Shown: one piece after another, positions 24,550 through 35,532 of the stretch
Numbering within the stretch: the stretch's first letter is position 1
Layout of the letters: every line of letters begins with the position of its first letter
Assembly: GCF_001540865.1 (NCBI RefSeq)
Contig: NC_033635.1
Coordinates: 9,592,795-9,656,794, forward strand
Direction: 5' to 3'
DNA length: 64,000 nucleotides
Source of the DNA: Ananas comosus
Lineage: Eukaryota > Streptophyta > Magnoliopsida > Poales > Bromeliaceae
Made by a program: the position numbers and the translations under genes
The notes under the pieces: model-generated
The model's input: only the letters and a program-made list of their open reading frames with translations
Told to the model about the DNA's origin: nothing
Databases searched by the model: none

Positions 24550-24590
24550 GAAAAGGCTGTACTGCTATGTGTTAACTGTAGCCCGTGTTG
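23758..24590. repeat. Repeat unit B, copy 1, with GC-rich promoter-like core
   Basis: Repeated at 25080-25870 with an offset near 1.31 kb. The first part is made of 'tttgaaccraa...ttttctctttt' words. The core (24250-24490) is GC-rich with a CACGTG G-box at 24374-24379, a gtgggg word and 'cgacgacgacgactccgccagc'. It ends in (AAT)n. No ORF with a recognisable domain crosses it, so it may be a duplicated 5' regulatory region without its gene, or part of a transposon. Confidence 0.75.
24507..24548. repeat. (AAT)n microsatellite ending unit B copy 1
   Basis: About 13 AAT units. The shorter equivalent in copy 2 is at 25807-25832. Confidence 0.9.
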
Positions 24591-24639
24591 TAATTAATTA
24601 TCTTAAAAACCAAATATAATATCTTAAAAACCAAATATA

Positions 24640-25079
24640 AATTATTATCTACTAAACTTTAAAAATTCTAAGTATTTTTTAAAAATTCTAAGTATTACCT
24701 TACTTTTATTTAAAATTTTTAAATTTATTCTGAAATTATCAAAATATCTTTTTAAATCCCAATTCTCATTAGTAAATTCTAAGTATTTGAAAATATTTAA
24801 AAATTATATTAATTATTATGCCTAATATTATTTATCTATATCTATACATTGTTCCCCCTAAATTTACCACATCGTAACATTCACTTCAATTTTGAGTGTG
24901 GGCTCCATCTTGAACCGGTTCAAGTCATCTACATATTTTTCTCTTTTTTTGTTTGAACCGAATCGAATTTTTCTCTTTTTTTGTTAGAACAGAATTAATA
25001 ATCATCGTTGAGTTTGAGCTCTCCCAAACCAGTTCAAAATTTTCACATTTTTTCTTTTGTTTTTGCTTGAACCAAATTC
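24640..25079. repeat. Repeat unit A, copy 3 (shortened)
   Basis: Matches unit A from 'tattatctactaaactt' through 'gtgtgggctccatcttgaaccggttcaag', with an internal deletion and more divergence than copies 1 and 2. It leads directly into unit B copy 2. Confidence 0.75.
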
Positions 25080-25803
25080 GGTTTCATCTTTCTTTACTTG
25101 AACTAAATCGGTCAACCTGTTGCATCGGGCCGAACCTGCCCAACTAGTCCACATGTTTCCATCTTTGAACAGAATATTTCTCTTTCTAGATTTGAACCAA
25201 ACAGATCACTGTCAAGTATAGACTTCATTCTGAAGTTTTTCTTCTATTTGCTTGAACCGAACCAAATTTTTTTTGCTTGAACAGAACCGGATCACACTTC
25301 TGCACTGGGCATAGCTGTTCCTCTTCCTTTTTCTTTTACTGTTATCTTTTTTTTATTGATAAGATAAATCTCACCCCTTATAGTCTCTTCTTTCATTACT
25401 ATTATTTTTTTTTTGTCACCGTTTTTTATTTTCTCTCCTATCTTCTATCGATCGCATATATATGCATTACTATATTAATTTATTTATACATTATTTGACC
25501 TAAATTTTAAAAAATTATAATAACCGCAAAAAAAAAAAAAACAAAATTTCGCGTGCAAAGAGGTCAGAGTCATCTCGACCGTTGGATTCATCTTCGTATG
25601 CCGACTGCCATGTCATGACGGGTGGGGCCCGCAATATTTCTGCCAGCTGGCAGGACCGTGTTTGGATACCCGCGTTCGACACGTGGATGCCAGCTCGGAG
25701 TAATCCCACCCGAAAACGACGACGACGACTCCGCCAGCCGGCTCAACCCACTCGCGTTCTACGTACGCCTTCTCCTTTTCTTTTCCCCCAAAAATTGCGG
25801 TTA

Positions 25804-25834
<31 letters not shown>

Positions 25835-25870
25835 GAAAACGCTGTACTGCTATGTATTAATTATAGCCCG
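25080..25870. repeat. Repeat unit B, copy 2
   Basis: Second copy of the segment at 23758-24590, including the GC-rich core with its CACGTG at 25680-25685 and the terminal (AAT)n. The ORFs reported across it are shared by both copies but show no domain. Confidence 0.75.
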
Positions 25871-26339
25871 TGTTCTAATTAATTACTTCTCTTCGTCACA
25901 AAGCAATCCACGACACCATTTTCGTTTTCGGGTCAAAATATAATCAACCGTTCATCATCATCATCATCATCATCGTTTATACCATCTCTTTTCATAGGTA
26001 TTTGTTACGGAGAAACTATAAACGCCTCGCTTTCTAGAAAATCATTCATTCTAAAATTATTTTAGTTCTGTCACATTATCTACTGTATAAAATATTATAA
26101 TCAAATTAAATAATTTAGTTTTATTATATCTTATGCATATATAGTATTATTTTAAATTCTAGAGTGTCTCACGTTTTCGTAAAGCTCAAACGCACACTTA
26201 CAAAAACCAAACGAGTCTTACTAATCTTAACCATTCTTATTGGGTCATCCGTCTTAACCATTCTTATTGGGTCGTCTGTAGTATTATTCTGATTTAGCCG
26301 AAACTTATCTCACGTTTTTCGCCCAGTACTTGACTCTGT

Positions 26340-26610
26340 TGTCAACTGTGATCCCCCGCTTCGATTCATGGCTGTCGAATCGTCGGCGCTAACCATTAAT
26401 GCCAATAACTCGAGCTGCTAAACATACGCAACTAATTCACTTAAAGCGTACTGATATAGCACCTACAAGTTTCGATTGTGACTCACTCCAACCCGCCTTA
26501 AGCCATTTCGAATATGATTCGGTCCAAAACCCAACCTCATGTCATTTCAAACGTGAAGTTGACCCAATCTAGTCTCCCACTATATGACAGAATCTGGTAC
26601 TTTTAAGTCA
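26340..26610 (-). mobile_element. Fragment of a small LTR family (copy 2)
   Basis: Contains 'aactcgagctgctaaa', 'caactaattcacttaaagcgtac', and 'ccatttcgaatatgattcgg', matching the copies at 1690-1835 (reverse) and 29090-29300. No ORF and no clear borders. Confidence 0.45.
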
Positions 26611-27064
26611 ATCCCAACCTCATGGGTGTAAACACCATTCAAAATACTATAACCGGATTAAGAGATGTATTATATCTCATTTCCAAATTCTAGAAATGAC
26701 ACAAAAAATTTTCAAATGTAAAATTAATTTACTTTCTGTTTATTTCAAAAATTATATTCAGTTCTTAAATTAAAGAAAAATAATTTATTTTTGAAAAAAA
26801 AAATACTAATCAATCTAATAGTTTGCTGACGGGGAAATAAATTTTACTGCTGTGCCAATTGGTTTAAACAAATTTAAATAACTAATAAAAAAAAAATCTT
26901 ACTAAATTGGTTAATTTAAACAGGTCTTTTCATACTTATGGCACAAGATTATATATACATGACTTGTTGAGAGTGTTACAAGTAAAACAATTAGGTATAG
27001 GGCTCTTTGGAATTTAGCTAAATCTCTCTCTCAGACACACTCCATATATGAATTTACTTCACGA
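26611..27064. other. Intergenic AT-rich DNA
   Basis: No gene, repeat border or RNA structure recognised. Confidence 0.35.
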
Positions 27065-27436
27065 GCAAATTACATTTTTTTGGGTCCCCAAACTATGAGA
27101 TGTGTGACACTTTGGTCCTTAAATTTTAATTTATTATAATTTTTTTGATTTTATTAAATCATTATAATCAAGTTTCACAACCTAATTTAATTGGCTGAAT
27201 ATTGATAAATTATTAATGTAAAAATAATATTATATCTTAATTATTGCCGCATTATCAATCATAATATTTTCATATCGCTACTGCATTAATAATTTGTCAA
27301 TATTTAGCTAACTAAATTGGGTTCTAAGACTTAATTGTCATAATTCAGTAAATTCGGTTAAAAATTATAATAAATTAAAGATTGAGTACCAAAGAGTCAC
27401 CGCATCATACTTTAAGGACTAAAAGTGTAATTTACC
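27065..27436. mobile_element. Foldback MITE with ~75-bp terminal inverted repeats
   Basis: The left arm 'caaattacattttttt...ggtccttaaattttaatttattataa' is mirrored on the right by 'ttataataaattaaag...aaggactaaaagtgtaattta'. Non-coding, about 370 bp. The target duplication is not clear. Confidence 0.65.
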
Positions 27437-27602
27437 CTTATTTTATTGTTAGTATTAATTTATGTGAGGATGCTCTTAAATTCTACCTGTTTGGTAGATT
27501 GGCAGAGAATAAATTAGAAGATGACAATGATCTTTTAAAAAATATATATATAGAGAGAACTTGAAAAAACACGTGAATAGTTCTACAAGATGCTAAGCAG
27601 AT

Positions 27603-28086
27603 TGTGAGAGCCCAAATAGTCCTATATATGAGATATAATATGGCTAAACTCTTAACTCGGCTTAAGCATTTTAGGTGGTGGCAAGGCCTAAGAGGTTAAG
27701 ATAGTTAAGCGTGTTAGGACAGGAGTAGTCCTAAGATGGGTGACCCCCTGGGAAATTGGGGCGTCACAGATGGTATCAGAGCCAATTACCAGCCGGAAGT
27801 GTGAGATGAGTCTCGGCTGAGCTAGTGTCTGGATGACGGGCTAGCGAGACGAGTCTCACATCGCCTGGTACTTGTGAGTCTGAGCCTGACGAGGACGTCA
27901 GGGCTTAAAGGAAGGGAGATTGTGAGACCCCAGATAGTCCTATATATGAGATATAATATGGCTAAACTCTTAATCCGGCTTAAATATTTTGGGTGGTGGC
28001 AAGACATAAGAGGTTAAGAGAGTTAAACGTGCTAGGACGGAAGCAGTCCTAGAATGGATGACCCCCTGGGAAGTTGGGGCGTCACA
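27603..28086 (+). mobile_element. Intact Cassandra-like TRIM retrotransposon
   Basis: Two 166-bp LTRs (27603-27768 and 27921-28086), both TG...CA, flanked by the perfect 5-bp target duplication cagat (27598-27602, 28087-28091). A primer-binding site tggtatcagagcca, complementary to initiator Met tRNA, lies at 27771-27784. A polypurine tract aaaggaagggaga lies at 27907-27919. The ~150-bp interior codes for nothing, which defines a terminal-repeat retrotransposon in miniature. The 3' part of each LTR resembles the 3' half of 5S rRNA, the hallmark of Cassandra. Its mobility must depend on proteins supplied by autonomous elements. Confidence 0.92.
27703..27754 (+). promoter_or_regulatory. 5S rRNA-like Pol III promoter segment in the left LTR
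   Basis: Contains agttaagcgtgttagg (compare the 5S box A), gatgggtgacc (intermediate element plus box C) and cctgggaa, in the order and spacing of the 3' half of plant 5S rRNA. The matching segment in the right LTR (28021-28072) has changed to agttaaacgtg and gatggatgacc. The 5' half of 5S is not recognisable. This is similarity judged by eye from remembered 5S sequence. Confidence 0.75.
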
Positions 28087-28091
28087 CAGAT

Positions 28092-29035
28092 GATGATGGA
28101 CAATGGAGGTTGATAATGGTCGTTGTCAATAATTAATTCGAACAACGTTGATTAGATCAATGGAGTACAGTAAATGTTGAAATTTAATTATTGACGTTAA
28201 AATTACTTTATTAATTTTTACAGTTATGCTATTTGTGCACCTGTAAAATAAATATAACATTTACACATATATGTATAGTTTTAAAAGTTGGTTCACAGAT
28301 GGTGATCGACAATGATCCTAGACAATCAAAGGCCCATATTTATTCACTAGTTTTATTGGTTTTATTTTCCTCTAAAAATCTAAAAGAGGTTTTGAACTTT
28401 TAGATCGTGGGGTGTAAAATGAATATTCTAAAATAAAATGTACATGCAGTTCTTTTGTTTATGGCAATGCAATGGTGAATTTGGTTTTAGATAATACATA
28501 GCGCAGGTATGAATTCTTTCGAGTTATTATGCTCGTCGTGAACGTGAGCAGCGATATCTAAACTATTTTAAGTCATTTTCTATTAGATCATTACTTTTAG
28601 GTAGAAATTGATAGAGATGTACTTAATCAAAGTGTAGTACAAATTTTATTGGATTTCAAGGACTTAATTGTCCTTGGTTCCTAGTTGGTAACAAGTAAAC
28701 ATTAATCTATTATATGAGAAAATAACTTGGAAAACAACACAAGGAATTATTAAATGCCTATTCTTAGTGATAAATAATTATAAGGTGCTCATCCTCAATA
28801 AATAAATACTTTTTGAAATGAAATAAACAAAAATATAGAACATTGACTTATTTGGTACCTTATTACAATGATTAATTTTGAGATCGATGTACAAGTGGCA
28901 CAGAATAGGAGTTTATATTTACAAACTCTGTAAATATAAAATTATATAAACACCGTTCTCTAGAAACTTTAGCTGTTAGATAAAGGTATTTATATATTTT
29001 TATATTTAACATGATCGGCCCATAACCCACAGGTC
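28092..29035. other. Intergenic AT-rich DNA
   Basis: No gene, RNA or bordered repeat identified. Confidence 0.35.
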
Positions 29036-29054
29036 CCAGGATCGCAACTTCCTT

Positions 29055-29380
29055 CTGATACCATATGAAGCAACCGTTGTGTTGGATCGTTGGCGCTAAT
29101 CATTAATTTCAAAAGCTCGAGCTGTTAAAAATATATATACAACCAATTCACTCAAAGCGTACAGATACAGCGCCCACGAATCTCGATTATGAATAGGCCC
29201 AATCAGTCTCACGCCATTTCGAACATAACTCGGCTCACCTAGTCTCACCCCATTTCGAACGCGACTCGGCCCAATACAGCCTCCGGCCACAGAGCAAGAT
29301 GCTGGCCTATTTAAGCCAATACATCGTACTCTAAAACTTAAATTTTCAGAGAACGGTACGTGTTTATATGATTTTATATT
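29055..29380 (-). mobile_element. LTR remnant with primer-binding-like motif
   Basis: On the minus strand an LTR-like sequence, matching fragments at 1690 and 26340, is followed within about 20 bases by tggtatcagaagg, close to the Met-tRNA primer-binding motif seen in the intact TRIM. It shows short internal duplications: 'ctcacgccatttcgaac' and 'ctcaccccatttcgaac'. The second LTR is missing. The 96-codon ORF here is not a gene. Confidence 0.5.
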
Positions 29381-30005
29381 TAACAAACTCGTTAGGCAGA
29401 AAACTTTTGCTTATTTCTCATAAAAACTTTTAATAATTTAATAAAAATGTAAAATTATAATTTAAAGCTAGTAGATAAATTAAATGGAGTTAGCGCTAAG
29501 TATATAAAAATATGTTTCGCATTTAACGATGTGGGATAATATAAAATACCTTACTACCGACACACTACGATATGCAGAACGTAATATTACGTATAAAAAT
29601 AAAATAAATATTTTTTTATCGTAACATTTTACTGTATATAATATAATTTTCTCATAATTTGAGATGAAGCCTCAAGTAATTCAAACGAAAACAAATTATA
29701 TATGAAAAGATTGAATTTTAAGGATGAGAAATTCTCTCAATCGAACTTAGTAAACTCTTGGTTTGGGTAATATATTTTTGCAAATATTTTAGGCATACAA
29801 CTAATTAATATCATTACTTAAACCACCCCCCCAAAATAAACGTATTAACTAAAATAAAATTAGATTAAATGGGTGAAAAAACGGGTTCTAGTTGGACCGG
29901 GTCAAATTGTTTGGTCCGAGTCCGACCGGTGTTGACTACGGCGTTGCTTCTTAATTTGACTAGCCGTTGTGGTTTTGACATACCATACATGATACATTGG
30001 ATTCC

Positions 30006-30012
30006 CCCCCCC

Positions 30013-30108
<96 letters not shown>
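30006..30108. repeat. Poly(C)/poly(A) homopolymer tract
   Basis: About ten C followed by more than 50 A, a CCC interruption, then 37 more A. Lysine-rich ORFs across it are artefacts. The length is probably not reliable in the assembly. Confidence 0.9.
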
Positions 30109-30110
<2 letters not shown>

Positions 30111-30694
30111 CGAAAAAAAAGTACGAAAAAAAATATTTTATTTAGTTTTAAAATAGTAGTGTTTTGTGAAAATTATATTATTTTTATGTTAAAATATATT
30201 TTTTTAGAAAAGCATTCTAAATTTTTTAAAATAATTTTTTTTTATATTATTGGCGTACCGTCACTTGAAAGATATATAAATTTCATTGTGAATATATTAA
30301 TACTATACCAAAAAACTATATAAGTGAGCATTTTTAGTAGTGCGGATTCTTTTCAAAACAAAAAAAGTAATATTTATGTGTTTTTATCTCAATATGTTTT
30401 GAGCGAATATTATTAGGTGATTCTCGAAACCAAATAGCCCACAAGCATAAGCTTTTAGTACAATGAGTATTTTTGAAAACTATTTTATTATATAAACATT
30501 ACAAAAAAAATATTATCTGAGTTGAACTAGGTGTTATTAATAGGACTAAGTTGTTCCCTGTGCATTGTAGAATTTTTTTATTTTTTAATGATGTAGTATG
30601 AATTTAATGATCTACCAATCTAGAATATTTAATAATTTTAAAAAATTATTTTTAATATAATGTAAAAAAAAAAAAAAAACTCTGTGAATATTTT

Positions 30695-31240
30695 GAGTTT
30701 TGCTAGAATACTATTGATAGTAAACGAGCCGTTTTACTACCTATTTGTTTTCGATGATAGGGCTTCCAAATTGACGATCGGCTCCGTTGAACATGATCTA
30801 TATCACTTCAAGTGTTTAGAAATCAAATTTCAAATTTTTTTCAACATCATTTGCCTAATGATCAAAGGGTTTAAAAATTTGTAATTTTAATGGTCGATAA
30901 GAGGCGTTTTCTCGTTTAACGGCGTAAAGATATCCAAATCAATTAAATTTTTGTTAGAAAATTCTTTAAACTATTTAAAACAAGATCTATACTCTTGATC
31001 TTTGATTACAAGACTCCTATCATCATTTTTTAAAGAATATTTATTTTCAGTCATTCATTTTTCTGTTCACTTGATGGATAAAAGAATAATATCGAAAGTA
31101 CGTGAAATTTGATTTCTAGATAGTTTAAATGGTTTAGATCATATTTAACGAAACCGATCGTCAATTTGGAAGATCTATCATCAAAAATAAATCGATAGTA
31201 AAATGACTCGTTTACCATGGATAGTATTCTAGCTCAACTC
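30695..31240. mobile_element. Foldback MITE, large 'ACTATCGATAG' family, copy 2
   Basis: A 9-bp target duplication gaatatttt / gaatattct (one mismatch) lies at 30686-30694 and 31241-31249. Termini read inward are gagttttgctagaatactat and gagttgagctagaatactat. It has the same palindromic inner arms as the copy at 22955 and nearly the same length (546 bp). Confidence 0.88.
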
Positions 31241-31249
31241 GAATATTCT

Positions 31250-32490
31250 CGTGCTTAGTTGGGTTCATGCTTTCCAACAAGGCGAAGGAAACGGCCAAAA
31301 AGCCATTTGGAGCAATTCTCCCTCCCCACTCAAAGCTGTGGGTCCCACAATTCTCTTTTTTTAGCTCCAACAAGAAATTGCTATACTAGGTGCTTATTCC
31401 AACATGACCAGTATGGAGATTATTGCATAGACCTAGTTTACCAACTCAACCACATGGCTCACTAATCATGTCGCAAAAGTTTGCCCCTCAGATAATCAAT
31501 CATTCTAAAACTACTCTAATTCTAACATACATAATATTTTTAAATTTTTTTAATCTCTAAAACTACTCTAATTTTAGTATGCGTAATTTTCTTAACCTTT
31601 TGAATCTAACAACTATTCAAATACTATGACCGTGTTAAAAAAAAAAAATAGTCATATTATATTATATATATATATATAATTATTTTAAATTTGAAAGGTG
31701 TTATATATTTTTTTCTTTTTGATCATAATAATTTTGTTAGACTTAAACATACTCATAAGTACTAGGTGATGCGAGTCTCGTCTCGCTGTCTTAGTCATCG
31801 TCTCGCTAGTTTTAACCAATCTTATAAGGAATCTGCGTCTCACTCACAACGATGGTCAGTCTGAGAGTCACGCTCAACCATTGTATGGCCCTGACTTAGT
31901 GGAGACTCATCATATGCTTTTGGTTGGTGATTGGCTATAATACTAATTATGATGTTTTGCTCTTTAGAAGGGTACTCATTCTAGAACTACACTAACTCTA
32001 ACATGCTTAATCCTTTTAATTATTTAGATCTAACCGCCGAGCAAAATACTATAGCCGAATTAAGAGATTTTGGTTATATTATAATTTATATATAAAACTA
32101 TTTCAAATCTTGAAAGTGTCACCTTTGGCGCTAGTGTAAAACTGATGTGTAGTTTTTATTAAAATTAATAATACAATTAAAATAAATAATAAAGGTTGAG
32201 AATAATAAAAAAAAAAAATTGATGGCCAAATGGGTAAAGATTGGGATCAAAGTGCCATTGAAGTTTTTGCTTTTTTAATACTAATTTGAATAAAATTAAC
32301 CTACAGCTACAAGAGAGGGAAAAAAACAAATATTTCTCTTCAAATATTCCCGAACATATCATTAACCCATTTTAATAGGTTTTTTATTTTATATCTGTTC
32401 AAAAATTAGTTAAATTTCTAATTTTACAATTCAAACGAAAGTATTCTCCACGTGTAACTTAAAAATATGCTGAGTGACAAAAATGAAAAC

Positions 32491-32522
<32 letters not shown>

Positions 32523-33260
32523 ATATCTATTTGGATTCTATTTTTTTTTTTCTTGAAACAATTATTCAATAAAAAAATAGTAATAGCATTCAATTAACTG
32601 TCAAGTTGAGCGCTTCTATACTTTTAAAAGTTAAGAAATATTTGTATTCCTGATTTTTTTAGCCGTCAGATCATCTCAAAATTCGTACAGCTCGTCTAGT
32701 ACTATATATTATTAATAGTGTATTCTATTAAGTTTTTTTTTATCAGTATTGCACAGATTTTGAGGCGGTCCAGCGGCGAAAAAATTATAAGCATATTATG
32801 CTTCTGCTTATGTTAGATCTTTTAAAAACACTGTGGACTTAAAATTGAATTTTCTATTGAAGTGGACTTTGAGCAGAACTGGAGTTCGACGAAAACTACT
32901 TCTTTTCAACTGTTTGTTTCGCAGTTATGAAAGTAAAGTTTCATTAGTTCTGCTGTTTGTTTGGTAAGACATGTATCTATGATTTAAAACTATAATTTAT
33001 ATATAAATAATAAATATTTTAATAAATAAAAATAATAGCATTATATTTTTATATAATTAAACTTGATTTAAAATAACTAAATTATTTTGAATCAAAAGCG
33101 TAAAAGCAATTTCTTTTTCACTACATAATATACAGTGATACCCATTTACGACGACGTGGTAGACCGGGTCTACCAGCAACTTCCTCTACACAACACCTAA
33201 AACCCAAACCAAGACCAAGCCCCTTCCCGCGTTATTTCTCCTCTCCTCCCCTCCCAATCC
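31250..33260. other. Intergenic DNA upstream of the IST1-like gene
   Basis: No gene is supported. It holds a poly(A) tract at 32491-32521 and AT-rich filler. The last few hundred bases, pyrimidine-rich around 33220-33260, are likely promoter DNA of the IST1-like gene. Confidence 0.4.
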
Positions 33261-33274
33261 TTAACCCACACGGA

Positions 33275-33300
33275 ATCTATATCTATATATATATATACTA
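33275..33300 (+). promoter_or_regulatory. Candidate core promoter of the IST1-like gene
   Basis: A ctatatctatatatatata run about 200 bases before the ATG, followed by a GA-rich leader (33385-33470). A second TATA-like run is near 33352-33364, so the exact start site cannot be chosen from sequence. Confidence 0.35.
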
Positions 33301-33491
33301 CTTATTAATATTATTATTATTATTATTATCTTATTATATTACATCCCCTCAAGTATATATATACTATATTATTCTTTCACTAACAAGAGAGAAATTCTAG
33401 AGAGAGAGAGAGGAGGATCGAGGAGATCAATTTACAATTTTTTTAATTTTTTGGAAAGAGAGAGAGAGAGTGAAGATCTACGAGTGCTGAG

Positions 33492-35532
33492 ATGGGAAGG
33501 AAGCTGGACTTGTTACTGGGGAGGACGTCGCGGCAGACGGCGAAGCTGAAGACGCTGCTGGGGCTGGCGGTCTCCCGCCTCGCCGTCCTCCGCAACCAGC
33601 GCCAGGCCCGCTGCGCCGTCGCCCGCGGCGACGTCGCCGAGCTCGTCCGCCTCGGCCGCCTCGATCACGCCCTCCTCCGTGTTCGTCTCTCCATGCCCCC
33701 GCAAATCTTAATTTTTCTGGTCTTGCTGTAGGATGTAGTGTTTTTTTTTTTTTTTTTTAATGAATTTGTCATTACTCTCGCGATTTTTCTATTTTAAAGA
33801 TATTTCAAATTTTAATATTTTAGTTTCAAAAAATTAAAATTATTTTTACATACTTTCTGTGACAACAGAAATTCTAATAGAACTTTATCAAACAGCGGTA
33901 CATACATCATGAATTTGTATATATGTATATATTCAGGTAGAGCAAGTGATCAGAGAGCAAAACATGCTTGATGCGTTTGTGATGATGGAGAGCTACTGCC
34001 ACCTCGTCACCGAGAGAGCCGCGCTCTTAAACCACCAAAAGTGAGTCCTCCTCCTCTACTTATCCATATCAAGAAATTCGACACGAACACTCTTGATTTC
34101 TCTTCGGCATTTCATCAAGCACGTTCGTCCGGCGCGTCTAATTAAATTCGGTGCAGGACGTGCCCCGAGGAGCTCCGCGAGGCGGTCGCCAGCCTCATCT
34201 TCGCCGCGTCGCGCTGCGGCGACCTCCCGGAGCTGAACGACGTCCGGCACATCTTCGTGGCGAAGTTCGGGAAGGACTTCGTGTCGGCCGCCGTCGACCT
34301 GCGCAACAATTGCGGGGTCAATCCGAAGGTACGATTTTCTTACGGACTATTTTGTAATTTTCCGAGGGAGTTAAATGCAATATTGAAAAATTTTAAGGGC
34401 TGTTCTGCTAAATTCCCCATTTTTTGCTCTTCATGAATTGCAGATGATACAGAAGCTATCTACTAGACAGCCGAGCCTGGAAAGCCGGCAAAGGGTGACG
34501 AAGGAAATCGCCGCGGAGAAAGGGATCAAAGTTGAATTTTTCGATGAGCCCGCCTCCACTGTTTCTGAGGTTCGATCGTCGCATTAGTTTTTTCGCATAA
34601 TTTTTCATATGCATGCAGTATGAGCCACACTTCAATTCAAAGTTTGTTCTGCATAACAATTAAGTCCTATATGAACTATTAAGAATAAAACAGTGTCGCG
34701 TTTGAGGATGAATTTGAAATCCAGGTCGAACTTTAGGGTTTTGATTTTGAAGTTAGGGACTAAATTGTTACAATTGAAAAAGGTTTAAAAGTTTTTGACA
34801 ATATTCATGCAGGAGGAGCAAACCCCGAAAAAGGGCAAGAATGAGATCCGGCCGTCGATCATTGATCGGAAGCTGTCGGAATTGGATTTGGACGACAGCC
34901 TCTTAGTCGAGGCGGCAAAGAAGTACGCAGACGTCGAGGCCGCGGCGCAGGCCGCGTTCGAATCAGCCACTTTCGCCGCGGCCGCCGCCAGGGCCGCGGT
35001 CGTGCTCTCAAAGTCGGAGTCTCAAGGAAAAGGCTCCGGTGATTGGAGGAACAATACGAGCACCAACTATAGCAAAAAAGACGAGAGTTTTGAGAAGTTG
35101 CAAGAAGGGGAGTTATCACCCAAGGAAAAAGGCCTTTCTCATAAAGGACTTAGAGAGAAGTTCGTTGCGGAGCATTTCTCGCGATCTTCGTCTTCTTCTT
35201 CGAGCGGAGATTCCGTCGAGATTCATTATAAAGAAACAAGCATGAGCTCGAAGGCGTCGGAAGGACATAAAGGAAAGGAGAAGTTTGTCTTCAATACGAG
35301 CAACGACAATGCAGAGAAGAATCAGAGTTTCAAATCGACCGAAGGGTTCGAAACCAAGCAACAGGTCTCGTACCTTCGGCCGCCATATCGGAGGGGAGAC
35401 CAAGTGAGATACAAAGATCATGGTCATTATGAAAATAGCTCGAAGGACGAGGAGATTGGCAATAAAATGGACGAGTTGAACAAAGAATTGAGGAGACAAC
35501 CGGCCTCAGTTCGAACCCGAAGAGCACTTTAG
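33492..35532 (+). CDS. IST1-like protein (regulator of Vps4, ESCRT-III associated), five exons
   Basis: Exons are 33492-33680, 33937-34040, 34157-34328, 34444-34569 and 34813-35532. All borders are GT-AG and phases match, giving 436 residues. The N-terminal IST1 (Vps4-regulator) domain covers roughly residues 10-175: GRTSRQTAKLKTLLGLAVSR, the basic RNQRQARCAVARGDVAELVR helix, then RVEQVIREQNMLDAFVMMES and the TCPEELREAVASLIFAASRC block, which are family signatures. It binds ESCRT-III and modulates the Vps4/SKD1 ATPase in multivesicular-body sorting. The last exon codes for an Ala-rich helix (KKYADVEAAAQAAFESATFA) and a charged, Ser-rich, likely disordered tail. I do not see a clear C-terminal MIT-interacting motif. 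Plants have several such ISTL proteins and I cannot say which one this is. Intact, no frameshift. Confidence 0.93.

Noticed and set aside
22382..25860. Short ORFs repeated in units A and B as a gene pair
   Set aside because: They begin and end at arbitrary points, run into Asn runs from the AAT microsatellite and have no conserved domain.
27703..28072. A 5S rRNA gene
   Set aside because: Only the 3' half of 5S is similar, it appears twice in LTR positions, and the TRIM structure explains it.
29869..30323. Lysine-rich ORFs across the poly(A) tract
   Set aside because: They only translate a homopolymer run.
33513..33704. Minus-strand ORF opposite the first exon of the IST1-like gene
   Set aside because: It is an antisense shadow of a GC-rich exon.
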